Assembly (NCBI RefSeq): GCF_900112335.1
Contig: NZ_FOLG01000001.1
Coordinates: 806,001 to 870,000 of the forward strand
DNA length: 64,000 nt
Reading direction: 5' to 3'
From: Tropicimonas isoalkanivorans
GTDB lineage: Bacteria > Pseudomonadota > Alphaproteobacteria > Rhodobacterales > Rhodobacteraceae
Shown here: piece after piece, positions 1 to 9,002 of the stretch
Position numbering within the stretch: position 1 is the stretch's first letter
Layout of the letters: each line of letters starts with the position of its first letter
Made by a program: the position numbers and the translations under genes
The notes under the pieces: model-generated
The model's input: the letters and a program-made list of their open reading frames with translations, nothing else
The model's database searches: none
What the model was told of the DNA's origin: nothing

Positions 1-309
1 GCCGAAGTTCACCTCGCAGAAGTCCTTGACCGCAGCATCGCTGTCCAGCTCCTGCCGGAAGTCGTCCGACGGGACGGCGAGCACGACGAGGCCACGGTCC
101 CGATAGGCATCGTAGAGCGCCTGCATGTCGTCGTATTGCCCGGTGAACCCGCACCGCGATGCCGTGTTGACCACAAGCACGGGCCGCCCACGCCAGTCCT
201 CCAGCGAAATTTCCCCGCCGTCGATGGATGCGAAAGTGCCCCCGACGGGGCCGGCAGTGGCGGCTTGGCCGACGCCCAGGAACAGTAACAAAAGCAGGAT
301 CGGTTTCAT
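1..309 (-). CDS. Glutathione peroxidase family protein, exported (C-terminus outside window)
   Basis: The first 103 residues run off the left edge, so no stop is seen. The protein starts MKPILLLLLFLGVGQAATA, a cleavable Sec signal peptide, so the enzyme should act in the periplasm. Next comes a thioredoxin-fold peroxidase with the motif NTASRCGFTGQY, whose Cys is the peroxidatic residue (Cys rather than selenocysteine in this family). VLAVPSDDF stands where the family has a conserved glutamine-containing strand (usually FPCNQF), so that Gln appears replaced. FCEVNFG matches the family's later FCxxNYG motif. Glutathione peroxidase-like enzymes reduce hydrogen peroxide or organic hydroperoxides with thiols, and many bacterial members use thioredoxin. 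The start was chosen because it gives a complete signal peptide. Downstream genes are not visible. Confidence 0.85.
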   Translation of the reverse strand, partial: MKPILLLLLFLGVGQAATAGPVGGTFASIDGGEISLEDWRGRPVLVVNTASRCGFTGQYDDMQALYDAYRDRGLVVLAVPSDDFRQELDSDAAVKDFCEVNFG

Positions 310-371
310 GCGGCTCTCCCGTGGCTTCGGTACGGATACGGCCGGGCATGGGCGGCGGATCAATCCGGCGC

Positions 372-1688
372 CTATACGAAGGCCGCGAACATCGACCGGA
401 GAGGAACCCGTGCCCGCAGCCGAGTCGCCAACAGGAACGTGCCGCCGATCTTGCGTTGCAGGAAAAGCGCATCCATCGGTATCTCCGGCGGGGGCATACG
501 GTCCGCCGCCAGTTTCCGGCCCTCCGTCCGGAGACGCGCCAGCAGGTCGCTTTCCGCAAAGTCGAACACCTCGCGCCGCGCGTCTGCGAACGCGATCTCC
601 ATCATCGAGAGGATCTGGGCGCGATGGTCTGGCGCCATAGCCTCCGGAAGGACGCCGAGCGCGGCTGAGGCCCTTTCCAGGCCGGGCCGGTCGCCGGCCA
701 GCCCCGCCGCCAGCATCTCCCTACATTGGTCGATGATCTGGGGCGGCAGGCTGCGCGTGGCCCCGAAGTCGAGCAGCACGACGCGGCCGGTTCCCGGATC
801 GTAGCGGTAATTGGCGAAGTTAGGGTCGGTCTGCACGAGGCCAAACTCGAAGATCTCCCGCAGAACGAGGTCTATCAGACGGGCGATCACCCGATCCCGC
901 TCTTCCTGCGACGCGTCGGTGAGCCACTCGATGGGCCGGCTTTCGTGGAAGGACATGGCGAGAACCTCGCCCGTGGACCATTGCTCGGCTACCGTGGGAA
1001 TCTCGAAGCCCTCCGTCTCCCCGACGAGCGCGGCATAGGCTGCGAGCTGGGCCGCCTCGTGCCGGTAGTCGGCCTCCAGCCGCAACTGCCGCTTCCCCTC
1101 CTCAAGGTAGTGCGCGATGTCGAAGCCGGGCGAAAGCATCCCCGACATTCGGATAAGGGTGCCGATATTCGCAATATCGGCGTCGATGCTGCGGGCAACG
1201 CCGGGATACTGCACCTTGATGGCGAGCGTCCGGCCGTCCCGCAGGGTGGCCTTGTGCACTTGGCCGATGGAGGCCGCAGCGATGGGCCGAGGATCGAAAT
1301 GCGCGAAGTCGCCGCGCCAGTCCTCCCCCCAATTGGATCGCAGCACCCGCTCAAGTTGTTTAGGCGGCATCGGGTCCGCCGACGCTTGCAGGCGGGAGAA
1401 AATGGCCGCGAGGTCCGGCGGCAAGACATCGCCCGCCTCCATCGAAACGAGCTGACCCACCTTCATCGCGGCCCCCCGCATACGGGCCAAGTCGTCAGCC
1501 ACACGGGCGGCGTTGCCGGGCGACAACAGCAATTGACGCAGGTCCGGCCGTTGGCCTCGGCTCCATTGCGAGATCCCTTGCGCCGCGACATTCCCGGCAA
1601 CTCCCGTCGCCATCGCGCCGAGCCGGTGCAGCCGAGACAGGCGCCCGGCCGGTACGTGCCGGGACGCCGTGCGATCTTTTTCCGCCAT
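372..1688 (-). CDS. ABC1 atypical kinase family protein (AarF/COQ8-like)
   Basis: 438-aa member of the ABC1/UbiB/COQ8 atypical kinase family, linked in other organisms to ubiquinone biosynthesis or quinone homeostasis. The family hallmark KVGQ is at residues 76-79, the alanine-rich loop AAAS replacing the usual glycine loop is at 137-140, and the ATP-binding Lys is in LAIKVQ near 158. DPNFAN and LLDFG supply the catalytic Asn and metal-binding Asp. No C-terminal membrane hairpin as in classical UbiB is seen, so it is closer to the ADCK3/COQ8 type. The ATG at 1688 was preferred over a start 14 codons upstream because GGAGG lies nine bases before it. It stands alone, 62 bp from the peroxidase gene. 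Which quinone step it serves cannot be told from the sequence. Confidence 0.85.
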   Translation of the reverse strand: MAEKDRTASRHVPAGRLSRLHRLGAMATGVAGNVAAQGISQWSRGQRPDLRQLLLSPGNAARVADDLARMRGAAMKVGQLVSMEAGDVLPPDLAAIFSRLQASADPMPPKQLERVLRSNWGEDWRGDFAHFDPRPIAAASIGQVHKATLRDGRTLAIKVQYPGVARSIDADIANIGTLIRMSGMLSPGFDIAHYLEEGKRQLRLEADYRHEAAQLAAYAALVGETEGFEIPTVAEQWSTGEVLAMSFHESRPIEWLTDASQEERDRVIARLIDLVLREIFEFGLVQTDPNFANYRYDPGTGRVVLLDFGATRSLPPQIIDQCREMLAAGLAGDRPGLERASAALGVLPEAMAPDHRAQILSMMEIAFADARREVFDFAESDLLARLRTEGRKLAADRMPPPEIPMDALFLQRKIGGTFLLATRLRARVPLRSMFAAFV

Positions 1689-1847
1689 TGGTAAACGCCT
1701 CCGTTTCGTTAACACATGTAGGCGCTCCATCGGAAGTCAAAGACGCGACGGTCACGGTTGCGCCATTCGGCCCGGACTAAGCAATTCGACGCATTGGCCG
1801 TGGCCGGAAAACGGTGCAGCAACGGGAGGCATTTCGGAGGCTGATCG

Positions 1848-2996
1848 ATGACCCACCCTACATTTACGTTCGCAACGGCGACCGAAATCCGCTTCGGGCG
1901 CGGCACGGCCGCTGATGCGGTACCGGACCTGGCCCGCCTGGGGCGTCGGCTCCTTCTGGTCACTGGTGCCTCGGCGCTCCGGTCTGCATGGCTGCCGGAG
2001 GCTTTGGCGACTGAGGGGTGCGAAACCACAGTGTTCAGTGTGCCGGGCGAGCCCGACGTCGCCATGATCGAAGCGGGGGTCGCGGCGGCACGGCTGATGG
2101 GGGCGCAGGCCGTGATCGCCATCGGCGGCGGGGCGGTGGTGGATGCCGGTAAGGCCATCGCCGCGCTGGTTCCGGCGACCCGACCCATGCTCGACCATCT
2201 GGAGGTCGTGGGCCGTGGCCTGCCGCTGGAGCAGCCACCCCTGCCCTTCGTGGCCCTGCCGACCACCGCCGGGACCGGCGCCGAAGTGACGCGGAACGCC
2301 GTGATTGCCGTCCCAGAGGCACGCCGCAAGGTCAGCCTCCGCGACCGCGCCATGCTGCCTGACCTGGCGATCGTCGATCCAAGCCTGACGGATGCCTGCC
2401 CGCGCGCCGTCACGCTGGCCTCCGGCCTTGATGCGATCACGCAAGTCATCGAGCCCTACCTGTGTACCCGCGCCAATCCGATGACCGACGCGCTGTGCCG
2501 GGACGCGATCCTTGTCGGTCTGACTGCGCTGCGGACACTCATGGACCGAGAGGACCCCGAGGCCCGCGACGCCATGGCCTGGGTCTCGCTCTGCGGCGGG
2601 CTGGCGCTGGCAAATGCCGGGCTGGGGGTCGTTCACGGCCTGGCCGGACCGCTCGGCGGCTTGACGGGCGCAGCGCATGGCGCGATCTGCGGCGTGCTCC
2701 TGCCGCACGGCCTCACCCTCAATGACGCGCGCGTGGTGGACCCGAAGGTACGCGCGCGGCTGAACGAGGTCCGCGATTGGATCGCGCAAGCGCTCGGTTG
2801 CGCGCCCGATATTGCCTTCGATAGCCTCGCTCATTGGGCCTCCGACTGCGGCCTGCCCGCGCTGACCGACCTGGGCGTCACGGCAGACGCACAGGCTCAG
2901 GCTGCGGAGGCGGCGGCGAGTTCGTCATCGATGAAGGCCAACCCCGTCGCGCTCTCGGCCGAGGATCTTCGCGGGATGATGGCGCAGGCGGGTTAA
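1848..2996 (+). CDS. Iron-containing (group III) alcohol dehydrogenase family protein
   Basis: 382 aa, full length for the Fe-ADH family. The NAD(P)-binding segment carries GGGAVVDAGKA (about 93-102) and the PTTAGTGAE motif follows at about 139-146. In this family four residues bind the divalent metal: Asp, His, His, His. Here Asp195 (ASGLDAITQ), His263 (VVHGLAG) and His277 (GAAHGAI) are present, but the position of the first His is Gln199. The protein may therefore bind metal differently or belong to a subgroup with Gln at this site. The substrate is unknown; it could be an alcohol, aldehyde or hydroxy-acid dehydrogenase. It is monocistronic, ends 21 bp before the convergent end of opgC, and has no obvious partner gene. 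Confidence 0.8.
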   Translation: MTHPTFTFATATEIRFGRGTAADAVPDLARLGRRLLLVTGASALRSAWLPEALATEGCETTVFSVPGEPDVAMIEAGVAAARLMGAQAVIAIGGGAVVDAGKAIAALVPATRPMLDHLEVVGRGLPLEQPPLPFVALPTTAGTGAEVTRNAVIAVPEARRKVSLRDRAMLPDLAIVDPSLTDACPRAVTLASGLDAITQVIEPYLCTRANPMTDALCRDAILVGLTALRTLMDREDPEARDAMAWVSLCGGLALANAGLGVVHGLAGPLGGLTGAAHGAICGVLLPHGLTLNDARVVDPKVRARLNEVRDWIAQALGCAPDIAFDSLAHWASDCGLPALTDLGVTADAQAQAAEAAASSSSMKANPVALSAEDLRGMMAQAG

Positions 2997-3017
2997 TCCG
3001 GACGCGAACGCCCCGGC

Positions 3018-4286
3018 TTACACCGGCGGCCGTGCCTGCCCACGGAGGCCTGCGGTAATCGGTACAAGGACGGGCTCCGGTTCCGGCGGCGGCGCGGTCT
3101 TTCGCGGCGTTTTGGTGCCGGACACGTGGGCGAGCCACGCCACGGCAAGCAGCGCGGCGACGCCCAGCGGCGGCAGAGCCCAGGCGAGCCATTCGGCCTG
3201 CGGCACCACCATCATCAACGCCTGACAGGCGAGCGACAGAACCGTGCCGACGGCAAAGATCAGCAACCCGTGGCGACCGATTAGCCGGGCCGGAGTGGCG
3301 TACTTATGGGCCGACAGCCAGGTCACGATCTGCAGTTGCGACAGGACATATGCCAGCGCGAGAATGTGCAGGAAGCGCGGTGCGGCGAGGAACGTCTTGT
3401 CATGCGATGTGAAGATGAACGGAACCCCAGCCTCGGCCAGGTGATGCATCTGGATGTTGAAGAAGTTCTCGGCGCCGGGGAAATACTTCCAGAACAACAC
3501 GAACCCGAGAAACCCTACCGAAATCCAGAAAAGCAAACGCGAGCGGGGAAAGAAGACTTTACCCTGACGCAGGCTGAGGCCTGTCAGCAGTCCGCAGATG
3601 AAAATCGCTTGCCACGCGAAGGGGTTGAAGAACCATCCCCCCTCGTTCGGGTAATTGGGCAGGTTCAGACGAAATACTCCCGTAGCCACCCATAGCCCCA
3701 GCGACGCAGCGAAGAGCGCCCGCGGCCATTTCAATCCCACCAAGATCGCCACCGGCGCACAGAAGAGCAGCACAGAATACGCGGGCAGGATGTTCACGTA
3801 GCCGAACTGGTGCGTAAGCAGCGGAAGGCCAATCAGCCCCTGCGTGGGGTTCTGAAACACCTGCCGCATGTTGATCTGCGTCAGAAGGTCGGGCAAGCCG
3901 GAGACTTGGTACGCTATGCCAAAGATGGCCAGTGCAGCGGCCGACAGAACCATCTGGACGAGGTAAAGCGTCCATGCCCGTTTCCACAGCGGCGCGATCG
4001 CAGGCCAGAGGCCATTGCGTTCGCGTTCGGAAGGGAAGAAGCGCGCCGTGTAGGCCAGCCCTGCGGCAATCCCGGACATTAGGAAGAACGCCTCCGCCGC
4101 ATCGGCAAAGCCGAGGTTGCGGATGGTCAGGTATTCGTACGGGTTTCCCGGAACGTGGTTGATGAAGATCATGATCAGCGCAAGCCCGCGAAACGCGTCG
4201 ATACGCGGATCGCGGGCTGTTTTTGCCGGCTTGGGCTTATTGCCAGGAAAGGTCACGAGTTCGGCTTTACGCAAGGACACCAGCAC
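3018..4286 (-). CDS. opgC: OpgC, periplasmic glucan succinyl/acyl-transferase-type membrane protein
   Basis: 422-aa polytopic inner-membrane protein of the OpgC family with about ten hydrophobic segments. The N-terminus DPRIDAFRGLALIMIFINHVP is the conserved first membrane segment of the OpgC/acyltransferase_3 type. OpgC modifies osmoregulated periplasmic glucans; in Rhodobacter sphaeroides it adds succinyl groups, giving the glucan negative charge. It is the last gene of opgG-opgI-opgH-opgC and overlaps the end of opgH by 20 nt, so it is translationally coupled. The chosen ATG at 4286 leaves a cytosolic tail of about 28 residues; a later start is possible. The protein ends in a proline-rich tail. 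The family call is secure, but the exact substituent is inferred from the R. sphaeroides homologue. Confidence 0.88.
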   Translation of the reverse strand: MLVSLRKAELVTFPGNKPKPAKTARDPRIDAFRGLALIMIFINHVPGNPYEYLTIRNLGFADAAEAFFLMSGIAAGLAYTARFFPSERERNGLWPAIAPLWKRAWTLYLVQMVLSAAALAIFGIAYQVSGLPDLLTQINMRQVFQNPTQGLIGLPLLTHQFGYVNILPAYSVLLFCAPVAILVGLKWPRALFAASLGLWVATGVFRLNLPNYPNEGGWFFNPFAWQAIFICGLLTGLSLRQGKVFFPRSRLLFWISVGFLGFVLFWKYFPGAENFFNIQMHHLAEAGVPFIFTSHDKTFLAAPRFLHILALAYVLSQLQIVTWLSAHKYATPARLIGRHGLLIFAVGTVLSLACQALMMVVPQAEWLAWALPPLGVAALLAVAWLAHVSGTKTPRKTAPPPEPEPVLVPITAGLRGQARPPV

Positions 4287-6057
4287 CCTCCGGAGCGGCG
4301 GCGGCCTCGGTCTCCGTCTCCCAGCTCCGGCTCCACCGCGCGCAGATCTCGCGATAGCGCAATACGACCGGGGCCGGAGCGGACTCGTCCGGTACCCGGA
4401 AAAGCGCGTGGGTCAGGGGCCGTGACGTCCAGGCGATGAGGAACGGCGCGAAGAGCATGGGCAAACCGACCGGCAGCAGCCAGATTGTGAGATCCGGTGC
4501 AATCCAGCGCACCGCGGCAAGCGAGGCGGCCCCGATCAACACGATCCAGCGCGCGGCACGCCAGCCGTCCGCCAGGGTCAGCATACCTTCTCCGCGCTGG
4601 TTGGCGGGCCACCCCCCGTCTTGACCGGACAGCACCTGCAGCACTGCGCGGGTGTGATAGAGCAGCATGAGCGGCGCCAGCAGGGTCGTCAGCAGCACCT
4701 CGGCCAGAACGGAAAACCCTGTCCGGACGGCGCCGCCAAAGGATGTCACCCGGCCCGACGAGATGGCGCCCAGGAGAATCGTGAGCTTGGGAATGATGAG
4801 CAGGCCGACGACACCGAAGGCGAGCATTGTGATCTCGCGTGTGCTGGTGTTCGGGAACTGCGGGAACAGTTGGTGCGGCTCCGGGAAGTAGTCCGGCGGC
4901 GGCGCGGTGATCGTGGCGATGAACGATGCGACCAGAAACGCCGCCCACAGTACGGACACGACATACGCGAAGATATTCTGCAGGAACACGAAGCGGCTCC
5001 ACCCGGCGAATCCGGGAGAGAAAAGCAACCGCGCGTGCTGCAGATTGCCCTGGCACCAGCGCCGGTCGCGCCGGGCGAAAGACAGAACGTTCTCCGGGCC
5101 TTCCTCGAAAGAGCCGTCGATGGTCTGGTCCACCTCCACCCGCCATCCGCCGCGCGCCAGAAGTGCCGCCTCGACATAGTCGTGGCTCAGGATATGCCCA
5201 CCGAACGGCGGAGGGCCGGACAGCTCCGGGAGCCCACAACTTTCCGCAAAGGCCCGCACGCGAACGATGGCATTGTGACCCCAGAACGGGCCGGTCGCCC
5301 CCTGCATCCGGGCAAGCCCACGGGTGAATACCGGCCCGTGGAAGCTGGCTGCGAACTGGAGCGCCCGGCCGAAGAAGGAATGCGCGCCGATAATGCGCGG
5401 CAAGGTTTGCAGCAGCCCCAAGTCGGGTTCCGCCTGCATTCGGGCGACCATCTTCCGGATCGCCTCCCCCTCCATCAAGCTGTCGGCGTCAAGAATGACC
5501 GCAAGGTCATAGGCACTGCCCGAAGTCCGCACGAAATCTTCGATGTTGCCAGCCTTGCGGCCGACATTCTGCTCGCGGCGGCGGTAGAACGTGCGTCCCT
5601 CCCCGCCGGTCTCCAGCAGGAGCCGTTCGAAAGCCAGACGCTCCTCGGCCGCCGCCTTATCGTCCCGCGTGTCGGACAGGACGGCAACATCGGCGCGAAC
5701 GCCGGCACCCGCCACCGACCGGTCGATGGCGGCGATCCGCGCGAAGGTGCTCAACGGATCCTCGTTGCAGATCGGCATAACAATTACCGTCCGCGGCTGT
5801 GGATTTGAGAGTTCAGGATACGCCCGCGATTTCTGGCGCCCCGGGACACCGATGAGTGCCAGTGACGCCCCCCAGGCCAGCCAGGCCGTGGTGGCGAAAA
5901 TGAGTGCGGCGCGAACCGCGTCCCACGTCCCGAACCCGTCGTGAGCGGACGCCTCCGCCATAAGTGCGGAGGCCGTCACCGCAGCGACGAGGGAAAACCC
6001 CAAGGCAATAAGCCTCGAGAGCCGGGTTATGCCGTCGGGAGCGCGGTTGGTTTTCAT
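4267..6057 (-). CDS. opgH: OpgH, glucan glucosyltransferase (GT2) of periplasmic glucan synthesis
   Basis: 596-aa inner-membrane glycosyltransferase family 2 protein that polymerises glucose from UDP-glucose into the beta-1,2-linked backbone of osmoregulated periplasmic glucans. Two N-terminal membrane segments (about residues 13-35 and 47-68) precede the cytosolic GT2 domain, which shows VILDADSLMEG (DxD-type metal and UDP binding), HDYVEAALL and RRDRRWCQGN (the QxxRW-type acceptor motif). Several more membrane segments follow. It is clearly shorter than E. coli OpgH (about 847 aa), as expected for the Rhodobacter type. It lies 26 bp downstream of opgI and overlaps opgC. R. sphaeroides OpgH with OpgG makes an 18-glucose ring closed by one alpha-1,6 bond, and the same product is the likely one here. 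Confidence 0.92.
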   Translation of the reverse strand: MKTNRAPDGITRLSRLIALGFSLVAAVTASALMAEASAHDGFGTWDAVRAALIFATTAWLAWGASLALIGVPGRQKSRAYPELSNPQPRTVIVMPICNEDPLSTFARIAAIDRSVAGAGVRADVAVLSDTRDDKAAAEERLAFERLLLETGGEGRTFYRRREQNVGRKAGNIEDFVRTSGSAYDLAVILDADSLMEGEAIRKMVARMQAEPDLGLLQTLPRIIGAHSFFGRALQFAASFHGPVFTRGLARMQGATGPFWGHNAIVRVRAFAESCGLPELSGPPPFGGHILSHDYVEAALLARGGWRVEVDQTIDGSFEEGPENVLSFARRDRRWCQGNLQHARLLFSPGFAGWSRFVFLQNIFAYVVSVLWAAFLVASFIATITAPPPDYFPEPHQLFPQFPNTSTREITMLAFGVVGLLIIPKLTILLGAISSGRVTSFGGAVRTGFSVLAEVLLTTLLAPLMLLYHTRAVLQVLSGQDGGWPANQRGEGMLTLADGWRAARWIVLIGAASLAAVRWIAPDLTIWLLPVGLPMLFAPFLIAWTSRPLTHALFRVPDESAPAPVVLRYREICARWSRSWETETEAAAAPEGAGVLA

Positions 6058-6083
6058 GATGTCGTCTATCCCTCAGGGCCGGA

Positions 6084-6272
6084 TCATGCCTTGCGACGGG
6101 ACAGGAACAGCCGGCCGATGTCGGCCAGCTCCAGCCAGCTCGATCGGGACTCCAGTTCCTGTTTCGGCATGACCAGCGGCGCGGAGGGCGGTGCCCAGTC
6201 GGGCCCGCGGTTTTCGGTCTGGTCGGTTAGTCGGTTCATTTCAAATTCCATCTGGCTTACGCGTTGATCCAT
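6084..6272 (-). CDS. opgI: OpgI-like small protein between opgG and opgH
   Basis: 62-aa hydrophilic protein located exactly where the small gene opgI sits in the opgGIHC operon of Rhodobacter sphaeroides. The name rests on position and size, not on a recognised domain. There is no signal peptide or membrane segment. The middle is proline-rich (DWAPPSAPLVMPKQE) and the C-terminus is basic (LFLSRRKA). The ATG at 6272 has GGTGG four bases upstream and overlaps the end of opgG by 16 nt. Other in-frame ATGs at 6284, 6251 and 6239 cannot be excluded. No biochemical function is established that I know of. Its coupling to opgG and opgH suggests a role in the synthase complex or in its regulation. Confidence 0.6.
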   Translation of the reverse strand: MDQRVSQMEFEMNRLTDQTENRGPDWAPPSAPLVMPKQELESRSSWLELADIGRLFLSRRKA

Positions 6273-7864
6273 TGGTCCACCCATGTCTCAGTAAGATTTT
6301 GGTCGTAGCCTGATATTGCTGCCTTCAGTTCGACGACCGCGCCGGGTTCGGCCCGGACTTCGATTACCAGTCGCCAAACGTCCTTCCCATCTACGGGGCT
6401 TAGGACGGTTTCCACGATTTCGCCGTTCAGCGCCGATACTTCGGGCTCGATCTCTGCATCGCCGGGCAGGCGCCCAAGCAATCCACCGGCAAAATCGATA
6501 ACGAATTTGCGGGTGCCGGTGTCGGTATCGACCCCAGCCACACCGCCTTCGCCAACACGCGTGCGCACGACCCTGGCGAGGTCTGCCGGGACGGCACCCT
6601 CGGGAGTCAGGCCCCACCGCATCCGGTAGGCGAACTCCATCGCATCGCCGGCGCGGGCATCCCCCTCGGGCACCCAATAGGCCACGATGTTGTCGTGGAT
6701 TTCCAGGTCCGACGGGATCTCCACCAGACGCACGGAGCCACGCCCCCAATCGCCGACAGGTTCGATCATCAGCGACGGGCGGCGTTCGTAGTGTGCTTGC
6801 GCATCCAGGTAATGCTCGAAGTCCCGGCTGCGCTGCGCCAGTCCGAAGGATTTCGGACTTACGGCGCCAAAGTAGGAGCTCGCAAGTTGCGGCGGGTTGT
6901 TGAGAGGCCTGTAGTAGGTCTCTCCCGCCTGCGTATTGAGGATCAGGGCCTCGCTGTCGTGCACGGCAGCGCGGTAGTCGTCAAACGCCCCCATGTCCGC
7001 GCCGCTGAACAGGAACATCGACGTCAGCGGCGCGATGCCGAGTTGCTTGATGTCCTTGCGCAGGAACAGACGGGACACGACATCGACTTCCGTCGTGTCG
7101 CCGGGCGTGATGGTAAACTGGTAGGCCCCGGTCACGGACGGGCTGATGAGCGCCGCATACAAGGTGATCGACGGATCGCCCGGGTTGGGACGTCGCAGCC
7201 AGACCTCGGAGAAGCGGGGGAACTCCTCGCCCTCCGGCAAGCCGGTGTTCACGGCGAGGCCACGGGCGCTCAGCCCATAGGTGTTTCCACGACCGAGCGC
7301 GCGGAAATAGCTCGCGCCCTGAAACACAACCAGCTCGTCAAAGATGTCGGCACGGTTCAGCGGCGTGTGCAGCCTGAATCCGGCGATGCCCGGCATTTCT
7401 TCGTTGTCCGGCACCTTGGCGGCGAGATCCTCGTCGTCGTACTCGAAATCGGCGGTGGTGAACGTCATCGGCTGCACCACATCGTCCACGATCTCGTGAA
7501 CCTTCACCGGCTCCTTGAACAGCCAGCCGGGATGGAAGGAATGCAGGCGAAACTTCACGCCCTCGTCCTGCCACCGGGCCTGCTCAGGCCGGAACCGGAT
7601 GCGCTGGTAAGCGTCGTAGTCGAGATCGGCGAAGAAGCCGTGCACCTGCTCGGGCGCCTTGTAGGGCTCCGCCGCTTGCTTGCGCATCTGCTCGGACAGC
7701 ATATCGAAGGAAAACGGCACGGCCTCACCATCCTGAGCTTGCGCGCCGATGGGCGACAGCAGCATGGGCGCGCCAACGGTTGCCGCGATGGCGGCAATTA
7801 CCTGGCGCCGTTGCCACGGCCCAATCGACAAAGCCTCTCGGCTGGTATGATCGTCAACAGTCAC
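6257..7864 (-). CDS. opgG: OpgG/MdoG-family periplasmic glucan biosynthesis protein
   Basis: 535-aa periplasmic OpgG/MdoG-family protein required with OpgH for making osmoregulated periplasmic glucans; members of the wider family are grouped in GH186, which includes beta-1,2-glucan-acting enzymes. The N-terminus has a twin-arginine-like signal (GPWQRRQVIAAIAAT) ending near AQA, so Tat export is likely. The beta-sandwich core follows, with family segments such as YDAYQRIRFRPE, LHSFHPGWLF and WGRGSVRLVEIPSD. I chose the GTG at 7864 because GGGGGA sits six bases upstream; an upstream TTG at 7900 would add 12 atypical residues before the Tat signal. It is the first gene of opgGIHC. Whether this paralogue hydrolyses, cyclises or only chaperones the glucan cannot be told by eye. 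Confidence 0.9.
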   Translation of the reverse strand: MTVDDHTSREALSIGPWQRRQVIAAIAATVGAPMLLSPIGAQAQDGEAVPFSFDMLSEQMRKQAAEPYKAPEQVHGFFADLDYDAYQRIRFRPEQARWQDEGVKFRLHSFHPGWLFKEPVKVHEIVDDVVQPMTFTTADFEYDDEDLAAKVPDNEEMPGIAGFRLHTPLNRADIFDELVVFQGASYFRALGRGNTYGLSARGLAVNTGLPEGEEFPRFSEVWLRRPNPGDPSITLYAALISPSVTGAYQFTITPGDTTEVDVVSRLFLRKDIKQLGIAPLTSMFLFSGADMGAFDDYRAAVHDSEALILNTQAGETYYRPLNNPPQLASSYFGAVSPKSFGLAQRSRDFEHYLDAQAHYERRPSLMIEPVGDWGRGSVRLVEIPSDLEIHDNIVAYWVPEGDARAGDAMEFAYRMRWGLTPEGAVPADLARVVRTRVGEGGVAGVDTDTGTRKFVIDFAGGLLGRLPGDAEIEPEVSALNGEIVETVLSPVDGKDVWRLVIEVRAEPGAVVELKAAISGYDQNLTETWVDQWINA

Positions 7865-8252
7865 GGAATGTCCCCCAGAGTGACACAAATGTAAGCTCAA
7901 ACGCCCGGATATCTAACCCGCTCTGCGCTGCAGCAAAGATCCCGAATCAGTTTGTAGGCGATAATTTGCATGCAAGCGCGAAAAATCGCCTATCGTGGGA
8001 ATTTCGCCACAACCAAAGGCTCAAAGATTGCGCAGTTTGCAAACGGCGACTCGCTAAGGTCATGGAATGGCGGCGTGATTCGTGGCAGCGGCAGACTGAT
8101 CGCGAGATTGTCCCGCGGCGGCCGGAAATCAAGAGCATCTGACTATCTCCACGAAAATTTTTCCCCGGTTTTCTGTCTCTTTCCGCCTTGCTGTCCGGCG
8201 CCGTTCCGACACACCCTTGAGGCCACACGACGCGGAGGCTGATACGAGCAAT
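7865..8252. promoter_or_regulatory. Divergent intergenic region between opgG and the hydrolase-GH15 operon
   Basis: 388 bp without a credible gene, separating divergently transcribed units, so it should carry both promoters. It is more AT-rich than its surroundings. A perfect 10-bp palindrome, TTGCATGCAA, lies at 7966-7975 and is a possible operator. An AT-rich stretch (AAAATTTTT) near 8150 is closer to the hydrolase gene. No factor can be named from these elements. Open frames crossing this region have no ribosome-binding site and no family resemblance. Confidence 0.45.
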
Positions 8253-9002
8253 ATGACAAGTGGACGTTCTTCTTGGACCGACGCGGCGGAGCGCCGAGTA
8301 GTGCCGGCCCTCCCTCGCCCTATCCCGGTTTTGATCGCGAGCCGGAATGCCACCCCCAAAGGAAACGTGCTTCTGGTTCACGGCCGGAACGGCGCGCCCG
8401 ACCAGCCTCAGATTGCCGAGATCGCCGAGGCGTATCTCGCCGCAGGCTGGCGCGTCATCGCACCGGAATTGCCAAACTCCTCTGCACTGCTGGAGTCCGG
8501 GCCTGCGAGCGAGCTGACCCTGACGGGCCACTTGGCCGCCGCGGCTGAAGCTTGGCATTGGGTGTTGTCGGAATGGCCCAGCGAGACGTGCGCGCTCGCC
8601 GGGCACAGTATCGGCGCATTCGTGATTGCGCATCTCGCTGCCGGCACGCCCACCACCCACCACGTTCTCGCGGTTTCCCCGGCCGTGTCGGGGCTCGCCT
8701 TGCTCGACGCACGCCGAGCGATGGGTCCTCCGGCTGTCGCGGAACTGGAGCGCGAGGCTCCGCTTTTCCGCGCCGAGATGGAAACGCAGGACGCCGCGCC
8801 TGCCCTTGCCCGAACCAATGCCAGGCTGGGCGTCGTGACTGGTGCGGAGGATGGTATCGTCCCGATCTCCTATGCCCGAACCTACTTCGCATCCGCCGGA
8901 AATGGCAGGTTTTTCGGGGCCTTGCCAGGCGAACATCATTGCCCTGCGGGACCCGCGTGCGCTGATATGTTGAAGGCCGCCCTCGCGGCACTTGGCGCGT
9001 GA
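8253..9002 (+). CDS. Alpha/beta hydrolase fold protein
   Basis: 249-aa soluble alpha/beta hydrolase. The oxyanion-hole region is VLLVHGRNG, the nucleophile elbow is GHSIG (GxSxG, Ser near residue 119), an acidic residue is in TGAEDGIVP and the catalytic His is probably in GEHHCPAG. No signal peptide is visible, so it should be cytosolic. The ATG at 8253 is used; a TTG 36 nt upstream would extend it by 12 residues without resemblance to the family. It overlaps the next gene (GH15-like) by GTGA, so the two are translationally coupled. Given the surrounding glucan genes, it might remove an acyl substituent such as succinyl from a glucan fragment, but that is inference. The substrate is unknown. 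Confidence 0.75.
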   Translation: MTSGRSSWTDAAERRVVPALPRPIPVLIASRNATPKGNVLLVHGRNGAPDQPQIAEIAEAYLAAGWRVIAPELPNSSALLESGPASELTLTGHLAAAAEAWHWVLSEWPSETCALAGHSIGAFVIAHLAAGTPTTHHVLAVSPAVSGLALLDARRAMGPPAVAELEREAPLFRAEMETQDAAPALARTNARLGVVTGAEDGIVPISYARTYFASAGNGRFFGALPGEHHCPAGPACADMLKAALAALGA

